Assembly: GCA_913064755.1 (NCBI GenBank)
Contig: CAJYBQ010000287.1
Coordinates: 1-5,271, forward strand
Direction: 5' to 3'
Length of the DNA stretch: 5,271 nt
Source of the DNA: an uncultured Alphaproteobacteria bacterium
GTDB lineage: Bacteria > Pseudomonadota > Alphaproteobacteria > Minwuiales > Minwuiaceae
This document shows positions 1-5,182 of this stretch, one piece after another. Each line of letters opens with the position of its first letter. Position 1 is the stretch's first letter. The translations under genes were made by a program, and so were the position numbers. Below the pieces are notes generated by a model. That model had not been told where the DNA came from. It searched no databases and worked only from the letters and a program-made list of their open reading frames with translations.

Positions 1-845
1 GCGCAGAGGGGCGGGGGGTGCGCGGTGGCGGCCTCCGGGCGCCGGGTGCCAATCGGGGCGGGCCGGATGGCGGGGGCAGGGGGCGGTTCGGCCAGCGCCA
101 CCAGGTCATAGGCGCCCAGAACCCAGGTCGGCGACCAGTAATAGGCCACGAACGGCTTGCCACGCCGATAGTTGTCGCCGATCGCGTCGGCCAGCGCGGC
201 ACCGTCGGCGGGGCGGAAGTTGGTGAAGGCCCGGTCCAGCCCGTAGGCCTGCAGCTTGCGGGTGTTCACCGCCTCGCAGGCCCAGCCCTGGCTGCAATTG
301 TAGAACCGGCCCCTGTCACGGTGCTCGGGATCACTGAACAGGTGCTTGTAGCGGCGCAGGTCGGTGACGGATTCCAGGTCGGGCGCCAGCGCCGCGTCGC
401 CGCGCACCAGCCAGGCCGGCACGTACCATCCCTGGCTGGCATCGGGGAAATTCACCCCGACCTCAACCACCTTCCCGGCCTTGGCGGCCCGGTCCCACCT
501 GGCCGGGAAATTGTCCTTCCAGACCTCCATGGTGATATCGACCCGCCCGGCGACCATGTCGGCGAACAGCCGCAGTGTCGGGCCGTCGCGGGTGCTGGTC
601 CGGCAGCCGTAGCCGGAACCGAGAATGCGTCTGACCAGTGCCACGTGAAACGCGTTCGACGCCCAGGGCAGGTCGGCCAGCACCAGCGGGCGGTCCACTT
701 CGCAGGCCGGCGCGTCGGCGGCCGCGGCGGGCGGGGCCGTACCGATGCTCGCGACCACGAAGACGGTCGCCAATGCCAGCACCGCCGCCAGGCCGGGCAC
801 CCTGCCTGGCGGTCTCGAGCCGATGCGACACAGAAGTGATTTCAA
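1..845 (-). CDS. Glycine betaine/quaternary amine ABC transporter substrate-binding protein (OpuAC/ProX-like), 3' end beyond window
   Basis: Seen: on the minus strand one frame stays open from 845 to 1 (281 codons, no stop). Residues 1-43 form a signal peptide: K2, R7, R11 and R15, a hydrophobic core at about 19-34, and a cleavage region ending in four alanines. The mature part carries blocks typical of the family: DLPWAS (W61), GYGC (C81), a D-I-T-x-E-V-W block around W109, QGWYVP (138-143), RFYNCSQGWAC, and YYWSPTW at 235-241 followed by LGAYDLV. Known: proteins of this fold bind betaine, choline or carnitine in a cage of tryptophans and pass them to an ABC permease and ATPase. The many Trp residues fit this; the exact substrate is inferred. 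Start: TTG at 845 has an AAGGGG site 9 bases upstream and gives a complete signal peptide; GTG at 800 is a weaker alternative. Odd: past residue about 250 (positions 1-95) the protein becomes Pro/Ala/Arg-rich and unlike the family. No permease or ATPase gene is visible; they may lie beyond position 1. Confidence 0.85.
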   Translation of the reverse strand, partial: MKSLLCRIGSRPPGRVPGLAAVLALATVFVVASIGTAPPAAAADAPACEVDRPLVLADLPWASNAFHVALVRRILGSGYGCRTSTRDGPTLRLFADMVAGRVDITMEVWKDNFPARWDRAAKAGKVVEVGVNFPDASQGWYVPAWLVRGDAALAPDLESVTDLRRYKHLFSDPEHRDRGRFYNCSQGWACEAVNTRKLQAYGLDRAFTNFRPADGAALADAIGDNYRRGKPFVAYYWSPTWVLGAYDLVALAEPPPAPAIRPAPIGTRRPEAATAHPPPLC

Positions 846-854
846 GCGGTTCGT

Positions 855-860
855 CCCCTT
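855..860 (-). promoter_or_regulatory. Ribosome binding site deciding a TTG start
   Basis: AAGGGG on the minus strand ends 9 bases before TTG 845. The next in-frame candidate, GTG 800, has a purine run almost touching it and would shorten the charged start of the signal peptide. This site is the main reason for choosing 845. Confidence 0.5.
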
Positions 861-917
861 GGTCGGCAGTTGGCGGCCCCGCGGCAACGCTGCCGCCGTG
901 GTGCGTGTCGTAACTGA

Positions 918-926
918 AACATACCA
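918..926 (-). promoter_or_regulatory. Candidate extended -10 promoter for the betaine-type receptor gene
   Basis: Minus strand reads TGG followed by TATGTT, an extended -10 pattern in otherwise GC-rich DNA. No good -35 lies at 16-18 bases upstream. It would give a leader of roughly 65 bases before TTG 845. Pattern match by eye only. Confidence 0.25.
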
Positions 927-1014
927 GTCATCGCGCGACATTGCCCACCCCCGAGAAACGCCGCGGCGAGGCCCCGTACCGTTCAGTCCAAGAGATCGTT
1001 CGCAAGTGGGGGGC

Positions 1015-1043
1015 TTTTCAAGCGGTGCGGGCTTGGGCAATAT
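1015..1043 (+). promoter_or_regulatory. Candidate promoter of the TAXI-TRAP operon
   Basis: TTTTCA (1015-1020) and CAATAT (1038-1043) are separated by 17 bases, a sigma-70-like arrangement with weak hexamers. Transcription would start near 1050, leaving a leader of about 58 bases before ATG 1108. No sigma-54 motif or long operator dyad was seen here. Low confidence because both hexamers are imperfect. Confidence 0.3.
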
Positions 1044-1095
1044 GCGCGGCAGGTTGGCCGGCTCCAGTTCAATGGGTTTCCGGACCGGCCATGAC

Positions 1096-1103
1096 AGGGA
1101 GGA
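1096..1103 (+). promoter_or_regulatory. Strong ribosome binding site of the TAXI receptor
   Basis: AGGGAGGA lies 4 bases before ATG 1108 (core GGAGG slightly further). It fixes this start against the much longer open frame that extends upstream to 745 and has no signal peptide at its front. Confidence 0.85.
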
Positions 1104-1107
1104 ATTT

Positions 1108-2256
1108 ATGAAGACCTTTGTGAAAGCGACGGCATTTGCCGGTGCGCTGGCCTTTGCTGCATCCGCCGCAGTGGCTGCCGACGGCCTGCCGGAAAAGATG
1201 ACCTGGACCGCCTATGGGACCACCGCGTCTGGCTATGCCCAGTCCGTGGCCATCGGCAATGCGCTGAAGTCTGCCTATGGCACCAAGATGCGCGTCATTC
1301 CGGGCAAGAACGACGTTTCCCGCATGGCCCCGCTGCGTGATGGCAATGCCGATTACTGTGCCTGCGGTATCGCGGCATTCTTCGGCCAGGAAGGCACGTT
1401 CCTGTTCGCCTCCAATGAATGGGGTCCGCAGCCGCTGCGCGTGGTGCTGACCGCGGTCGGCGAGAACAACCTGGGCCTGGCGACCGCCAAGGATGCCGGC
1501 ATCAAGACGATGGCCGACATCAAGGGCAAGCGCGTTTCGTGGGTCGTTGCCGGCGATGCGCTGAACTGGAACACCGCGGCCAACCTGGCATTTGCCGGGC
1601 TGACCTGGGACGATGTCCAGAAGGTCGAGGTTTCGGGCTTCAAGGCATCCGTCGATGCGATCATCAACGGCCAGTCGGACGCCGCGTTCATGTCCACGAT
1701 CACCCCGCATGCACAGCGGCTCGCCGCCAGCCCGCGCGGGATTCACTGGCCGGAACTGCCCGCCGACGACAAGGCCGGCTGGGAACGTCTGAACAAGGCC
1801 CATCCGGTGGGCCTGCAGCATGTCGCGACCCGCGGTGCTGATATCTCCAAGGAAAAGCCGTTCGCCGGTTACGTCTATCCGTACCCGATCCTGGTGACCA
1901 ACGTGACCCAGAGCACGGATGAGGTCTATGCGCTGACCAAGGCCATCATCGACCAGCTCGACAACTTCAAGGATGCCGCGCCGGGCGCAGCAGGCTGGGC
2001 CCTTGCCAACCAGACCCTCGTCTGGGGCATGCCCTACCATGAAGGTGCCGTGAAGTACTTCAAGGAAGCCGGCGTCTGGACCGATGCTGCCGAGAAGAAC
2101 AACGCGATGCTGATCAAGCGTCAGCAGATCATCATGGATACCTGGAAGTCCCTGGGCGATATCTCCGGCATGAGCAAGGAAGATATCTCGGCCAAGTGGC
2201 TGCCGATGCGTGCCAAGGCGCTTGCCGCCGCCGGCATGCCCGTCGTCTTCGAGTGA
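1108..2256 (+). CDS. TRAP transporter solute-binding receptor, TAXI family
   Basis: Seen: 382 residues. The N-terminus is MKTFVKA followed by an alanine-rich hydrophobic stretch, with a signal peptidase site AVA|AD after residue 23, so the protein is periplasmic. The mature part has TAXI-type features: an early Y-G-T-T-A-S-G motif, GNALK, a basic segment ending in GKNDVSRMAPLRDG, an internal ADIKGKRVSW block, and DAAFMSTITPHAQ around residue 195. C84 and C86 form a Cys-x-Cys inside DYCACG, which could be a disulfide or a subfamily trait. The last third is rich in Trp and Lys and ends MPVVFE. It is longer than the roughly 320-340 residues usual for TAXI proteins. Known: TAXI receptors capture an organic solute and deliver it to a fused TRAP permease driven by an ion gradient. 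Context: the stop is 13 bases before the likely permease start, so the two are co-transcribed. The substrate cannot be read from sequence; glutamate-like or dicarboxylate-like ligands are typical guesses only. Confidence 0.93.
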   Translation: MKTFVKATAFAGALAFAASAAVAADGLPEKMTWTAYGTTASGYAQSVAIGNALKSAYGTKMRVIPGKNDVSRMAPLRDGNADYCACGIAAFFGQEGTFLFASNEWGPQPLRVVLTAVGENNLGLATAKDAGIKTMADIKGKRVSWVVAGDALNWNTAANLAFAGLTWDDVQKVEVSGFKASVDAIINGQSDAAFMSTITPHAQRLAASPRGIHWPELPADDKAGWERLNKAHPVGLQHVATRGADISKEKPFAGYVYPYPILVTNVTQSTDEVYALTKAIIDQLDNFKDAAPGAAGWALANQTLVWGMPYHEGAVKYFKEAGVWTDAAEKNNAMLIKRQQIIMDTWKSLGDISGMSKEDISAKWLPMRAKALAAAGMPVVFE

Positions 2257-2269
2257 CGGTCGGTCATCC

Positions 2270-3958
2270 GTGAACCAGACCACTGGTGAGGCTCCGGCCG
2301 GACCCGATACGGGCCCGGTCGGAATCGCCGGTCAGAAGATGGAAGTGGCCGATACCGAGTCCCGGTATCGGCCACTTTCGCCTTTCTGGCGTACCCTGCT
2401 TATGATCATCACCACCGTGACCGTGGCGATGTCTGTCTACAAGCTCTTCAACCTGGGTCACACCTTCGGCTACGTGCCGATCGATACACAGTATTTCTTT
2501 GCACTGCTGGCGCTGCTGCTGCCGCTGTGCCTGCTTGTCTTTCCCATTCGGCCGACGCGTCCCGGTGACCCGACCGGTACTGATCGCGCGCTGTTCGGAC
2601 TGGACCTGCTGTTGATCATCGCCTCCGTCGCGGTGAACGCCTACCTGTTCTATTACGCCCTCGATATCGTCAATCTCGGCTGGGAATACGGCGCGCCTGC
2701 GCATATCCAGATTGCCGGTGGCATCCTCTGGGCACTGGTGCTGGAGGCGACGCGTCGCTCTGCCGGTTTCGTGGTCTTCCTGATCGTGCTGATCTTCTCG
2801 CTGTATCCGACATACGGCGAATTCCTGCCCGATCCGCTGGAAACGTTCGAGAACGAATCCTTCGGCAACACGTTCGGCTATCACGCGATCTCGTCCGAAT
2901 CGATTCTCGGCATCCCGTTCCGTGCCTTCGCCAACCTGGTCATCGGCTTCCTGATGTTCGGTGTCGCGTTGCAGCACACGGGTGGCGGCAAGTTCTTCCT
3001 GAACCTTGCCTTTGCCCTGCTCGGTCATGTCCGGGGCGGCCCGGCCAAGGTTGCCATCTTCTCGTCGGGCCTGATGGGCTCCATGAGCGGCAGCGTCATC
3101 ACCAACGTCATGACCACGGGTGCCCTGTCGATCCCGGCCATGAAGCGTACCGGGTTCAAGGCCCATTACGCGGCGGGTGTGGAGGCATGCGCGTCTACCG
3201 GTGGCGTGCTGATGCCTCCGATCATGGGCGCGACCGCCTTCATCATGGCGATCTACCTCAACGTGCCCTATTCGGAGATCATCATCGCGGCGGCGATCCC
3301 GTCGTTCCTGTATTTCTTCGGCCTGTTCATGCAGATCGATTCCTATGCCGCGCGACACGGGCTGAAGGGATTGCCGAAGGTCGAACTGCCGAAGGTGCGC
3401 GACACGCTGCGTGAGGGCTGGCATTACGTCTTTGTCTTCGCCCTGCTGGTCTACATGCTGCTGCAACTGCAGCAGGAGGCCCTGGCCCCCTATTACGCGA
3501 CCGTGCTGCTGATCGCGATCAACCAGATCAATGCAACCACCCGCTGGAAGTGGTCGAACGTCGCCACCTTCATCGTCGGTGTCGGGCGGCTGTTTGCCGA
3601 ACTTGCGGCGATCCTGGCGGGTATCGGCATGATCGTCGGTGCCCTGTCCCTGACCGGCAAGGTATCCACCCTGGCCAGCGAGTTGCTGTCCATGGCGGAC
3701 GGCAATGTCATCCTGTTGCTGATCATGGGCGCGCTTGCCAGCTTCATCATGGGTATCGGTGTCACCGTCACGGTTGCCTACATCATCCTGGCGATCACCC
3801 TGGCACCGGCACTGACCCAGTCCGGTCTCAACCCCATGGCAGTGCACATGTTCATGCTCTACTGGGGCATGCTGTCGTTCATTACGCCGCCAGTGGCGCT
3901 GGCGGCGTTCGCCGCCGCGACCGTCGCCCATTCCAATCCGATGCGATCCGGTCGGTAG
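2270..3958 (+). CDS. TRAP transporter 4TM/12TM fused permease (DctQM type), truncated by in-frame TAG
   Basis: Seen: from GTG 2270 the product has 562 residues. A hydrophilic start of about 40 residues is followed by a small-subunit-like region with several membrane helices (about 43-200), then the DctM-like part. The TRAP signature is at about 267-324: GLMGSMSGSVITNVMTTGA, then IPAMKRTGF, AAGVEACASTGGVLMPPIMGA. Later come a second Gly-rich helix region (GIGMIVGALSLTG, ASFIMGIGVTVT) and SFITPPVALAAFAAATVA. Known: this fusion is the usual partner of TAXI receptors and moves solute inward with an ion gradient. Start: GTG 2270 lies 13 bases after the receptor stop; ATG 2339 also fits, while an ATG at 2210 would overlap the receptor. 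Odd: the frame ends at TAG 3956-3958 just after SNPMRSG, where family members, as I recall them, continue; the expected continuation follows in the same frame. The protein as encoded lacks its final helices and is probably not functional unless the stop is an error or is read through. Confidence 0.88.
   Translation: MNQTTGEAPAGPDTGPVGIAGQKMEVADTESRYRPLSPFWRTLLMIITTVTVAMSVYKLFNLGHTFGYVPIDTQYFFALLALLLPLCLLVFPIRPTRPGDPTGTDRALFGLDLLLIIASVAVNAYLFYYALDIVNLGWEYGAPAHIQIAGGILWALVLEATRRSAGFVVFLIVLIFSLYPTYGEFLPDPLETFENESFGNTFGYHAISSESILGIPFRAFANLVIGFLMFGVALQHTGGGKFFLNLAFALLGHVRGGPAKVAIFSSGLMGSMSGSVITNVMTTGALSIPAMKRTGFKAHYAAGVEACASTGGVLMPPIMGATAFIMAIYLNVPYSEIIIAAAIPSFLYFFGLFMQIDSYAARHGLKGLPKVELPKVRDTLREGWHYVFVFALLVYMLLQLQQEALAPYYATVLLIAINQINATTRWKWSNVATFIVGVGRLFAELAAILAGIGMIVGALSLTGKVSTLASELLSMADGNVILLLIMGALASFIMGIGVTVTVAYIILAITLAPALTQSGLNPMAVHMFMLYWGMLSFITPPVALAAFAAATVAHSNPMRSGR
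2343..2377 (+). promoter_or_regulatory. Perfect 15-bp hairpin at the receptor-permease junction
   Basis: The arm AAGTGGCCGATACCG (2343-2357) is exactly complementary to CGGTATCGGCCACTT (2363-2377), with the 5-base loop AGTCC. G-U and G-C pairs can extend it outward to 2340-2380. It begins 86 bases after the receptor stop and two bases after ATG 2339, and sits in the codons for about residues 25-36 of the permease. TTTCGCCTTTCT follows, which is not a real T-tract. Likely roles by inference: protecting the receptor message from 3' decay, partial termination, or limiting permease translation, all giving more receptor than permease. Confidence 0.75.
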
Positions 3959-4330
3959 GCGAGGCGGCTTGGCAGCATCATCTACTTCGTGCCGTTCTTC
4001 TTCGTTCTGAATCCGGCGCTGATCGGCCGTGGCGAGTTCTCCGAAGTCGCGATCACCTTCGGCGCGGCCGTCGTCGGCGTGATCCTGCTCGCAGGAGCGC
4101 TGCAAGGCTATCTGGTCGGCATCGGCAGATTGAATGTCCATGGTCCGCTCGGCTGGCTATGCCGCGGGCTATTGGCGGCCGCCGGCGTCATTATGATGCT
4201 GCCGGGCGGCGACCTTGTCGGCTACGAGCACGCGACGCTGAACATCATCGCCCTCTGTCTGGCTGTTCCGGCGATCGCAATCGCCTGGTTCGGTCGGTCC
4301 CGCCAACCGGCGCCGAGTCCCGGCGGGTAG
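3959..4330 (+). pseudogene. C-terminal remnant of the TRAP fused permease after the in-frame stop
   Basis: In the same frame as the permease, directly after TAG 3956-3958, 123 codons continue to a TAG at 4328-4330. They begin ARRLGSIIYFVPFFFVLNPA, the segment that normally follows SNPMR in TRAP fusion permeases. Three more hydrophobic stretches follow: about VAITFGAAVVGVILLAGAL, then LLAAAGVIMMLPG, then LNIIALCLAVPAIAIAWF, and a short charged tail. With the upstream part the full protein would be 686 residues, normal for this family. A GTG at 3989 could restart translation but has no ribosome binding site. Base composition and hydrophobicity match the upstream gene, so decay, if real, is recent. 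Confidence 0.82.
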
Positions 4331-4373
4331 GCGGCGGCGCGGGCGACAGACGCGACGCTGCATCGGAGATTAA

Positions 4374-4401
4374 GCCAGGCATTGCTGCGGCGATGCCTGG
4401 C
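4374..4401 (+). terminator. Hairpin downstream of the TRAP operon, possible terminator
   Basis: GCCAGGCAT (4374-4382) pairs perfectly with ATGCCTGGC (4393-4401); wobble and G-C pairs inside can lengthen the stem to about 12 with a 4-base loop. It lies 44 bases after the last permease codon in an otherwise gene-free stretch (4331-4530). No T-run follows, so it is not a classic intrinsic terminator; it may be an RNA 3'-end stabiliser. Confidence 0.35.
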
Positions 4402-4530
4402 GCCGACGCCGGACAGGCGTGCTTGCGGTTGAAGACAAGGCCGGGGGCGGGCGCGAAGCAGCGCGCGGCGGCGGCGCGCATGGCTGCGCCGTGGCCCCGG
4501 TCGCCTGAACGGTATTCAGAATTTCAGGAT

Positions 4531-4606
4531 TGGTGACCCCAACGGGACTCGAACCCGTGTTTTCGGCGTGAGAGGCCGACGTCCTAGACCGCTAGACGAT
4601 GGGGCC
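4531..4606 (-). tRNA. tRNA-Glu(CTC)
   Basis: Minus strand, 76 bases, starting GGCCCCATCGTCTAG and ending GGGGTCACCA. The acceptor stem GGCCCCA pairs with TGGGGTC (one G-U). The anticodon stem TCGGC/GCCGA encloses the loop CTCTCAC with anticodon CTC at 4570-4572, reading GAG. The T-arm has the standard GGTTCGAGTCC core, and the D-arm resembles bacterial tRNA-Glu. The CCA end is encoded (4531-4533). All stems are intact, so it should be functional. It lies convergent to the TRAP operon and divergent from divK. There is no sign of an integrated element next to it. Confidence 0.97.
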
Positions 4607-4622
4607 GTCCGCGAAGGCCGGG

Positions 4623-4651
4623 GTTATCGCCGATCATCGGCGGGAGCGCAA
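4623..4651 (-). promoter_or_regulatory. Candidate tRNA-Glu promoter
   Basis: Minus strand: TTGCGC (4651-4646), exactly 17 bases, then GATAAC (4628-4623), 16 bases before the tRNA 5' end. Spacing is ideal and the distance to a short-leader tRNA is plausible. The spacer contains the dyad CGCCGAT-C-ATCGGCG (4628-4642). A second TTGACC lies further upstream but at poor spacing. Confidence 0.4.
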
Positions 4652-4719
4652 GGGTCAAAGCCCAAGCCTGCCGGCGTCGCTGCCTCAAGAATGGCTCAAA
4701 ATGGCGCGATTACGTTTCG

Positions 4720-4750
4720 TTAACCATATATCTCTTAGCCTAGCTTTAAC
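4720..4750 (+). promoter_or_regulatory. Putative CtrA binding sites upstream of divK
   Basis: Two matches in one AT-rich patch. TTAACCAT (4720-4727) resembles a CtrA half-site form. TTAG-N7-TTAAC (4735-4750) differs by one base from the TTAA-N7-TTAAC consensus. They lie 25-55 bases before the divK start. Known: in Caulobacter CtrA controls divK transcription, and DivK in turn acts through DivL/CckA on CtrA. The -10 element could not be placed with confidence. Confidence 0.5.
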
Positions 4751-4755
4751 ACGTC

Positions 4756-4761
4756 GGAGGG
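4756..4761 (+). promoter_or_regulatory. Ribosome binding site of divK
   Basis: GGAGGG lies 13 bases before ATG 4775, a little further than usual but the only purine-rich site there. It supports this start; the first REC beta strand then begins at residue 12 after a short polar leader. Confidence 0.6.
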
Positions 4762-4774
4762 TATCTCAGCACTC

Positions 4775-5164
4775 ATGTCAGACAACCTCAGCAATGACCC
4801 TCGCAAGACCATACTGATCGTTGAGGACAACCCGTTGAATATGAAGCTTTTCAACGATGTTCTCGAAGGCAGCGGTTATCGCACCCTGTCAACGAACGAT
4901 GGCCGGGCCGCGATGGCTATTGCGGAAGCGGATCGGCCGGACCTTATCCTGATGGACATTCAACTGCCGGAAGTTAACGGCCTGGAAGTCACGAAGTGGA
5001 TCAAGGAGAAAGAGTCGCTCCGCGATATCCCGATTATCGCGATCACGGCGCTCGCGATGCGCGGCGATGAGGAACGGATCCGTCGCGGCGGCTGTGAGGG
5101 ATATATCTCTAAGCCCATCACTGTGAAGCATTTTCTCGAAACCGTGAGTCAGCACATCGGCTGA
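4775..5164 (+). CDS. divK: DivK, single-domain cell-cycle response regulator
   Basis: Seen: 129 residues, a lone receiver (REC) domain with no output domain. Key residues are present: acidic pair E17/D18 in ILIVEDN, phospho-acceptor D61 in LILMDIQLPE, T91 in AITA, and K113 in SKPI. The phrases NPLNMKLF, GLEVTKWIKE, MRGDEERIRRGGCEGYISKP and HFLETV closely match Caulobacter DivK as I know it. Known: DivK is phosphorylated by DivJ and dephosphorylated by PleC. In the phosphorylated form it binds DivL and lowers CckA kinase activity, so CtrA is inactivated; it also stimulates DivJ and PleC. It acts at the cell poles and in the cytoplasm. Context: pleD begins 18 bases after the stop, the usual alphaproteobacterial pair. 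The upstream CtrA-like sites suggest feedback control. No anomaly is visible in the gene. Confidence 0.96.
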   Translation: MSDNLSNDPRKTILIVEDNPLNMKLFNDVLEGSGYRTLSTNDGRAAMAIAEADRPDLILMDIQLPEVNGLEVTKWIKEKESLRDIPIIAITALAMRGDEERIRRGGCEGYISKPITVKHFLETVSQHIG

Positions 5165-5182
5165 CTGCATGGAGTTTATCCT

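Larger units (their letters stand above)
840..1026. repeat. 11-base direct repeat pair in the divergent intergenic region
   Basis: TTTCAAGCGGT occurs at 840-850 and again at 1016-1026, both on the plus strand, 176 bases apart; the bases between are not part of the repeat. The first copy covers the TTG start codon of the minus-strand receptor gene and the second overlaps the candidate -35 for the TRAP operon. It may be a regulator site or coincidence. Confidence 0.4.

Noticed and set aside
18..839. 273-codon plus-strand ORF antisense to the betaine-type receptor
   Set aside because: Its product is Gly/Arg/Pro-rich without recognisable domains, while the minus frame gives a clear signal peptide and family motifs; it is a GC-bias shadow.
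745..1107. N-terminal extension of the TAXI receptor frame back to 745
   Set aside because: It has no family similarity and would bury the signal peptide; ATG 1108 has a strong ribosome binding site.
1069..2283. 404-codon minus-strand ORF opposite the TAXI receptor
   Set aside because: No recognisable motif or ribosome site; the plus-strand receptor explains the region fully.
3950..3990. Frameshift as explanation for the broken permease
   Set aside because: The sequence on both sides of TAG 3956 is in the same frame, so it is a nonsense codon rather than an insertion or deletion.
2264..4141. Very long (625-codon) minus-strand ORF opposite the permease
   Set aside because: Product is extremely rich in His, Gln, Arg and Asp with no domains, the usual antisense image of a hydrophobic membrane protein in GC-rich DNA.
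4504..4528. Inverted repeat CCTGAA/TTCAGG downstream of the tRNA as a terminator
   Set aside because: Short 6-bp arms with a 13-base loop and no T-run on the minus strand; too weak to annotate.
3550..4536. 328-codon plus-strand ORF spanning the permease end and the region after it
   Set aside because: Arg/His/Gly-rich out-of-frame translation of the permease; no motif.
4531..4606. tRNA-Glu as an attachment site for an integrated element
   Set aside because: No second copy of the tRNA 3' end, no integrase and no composition change nearby; both flanks look like core chromosome.
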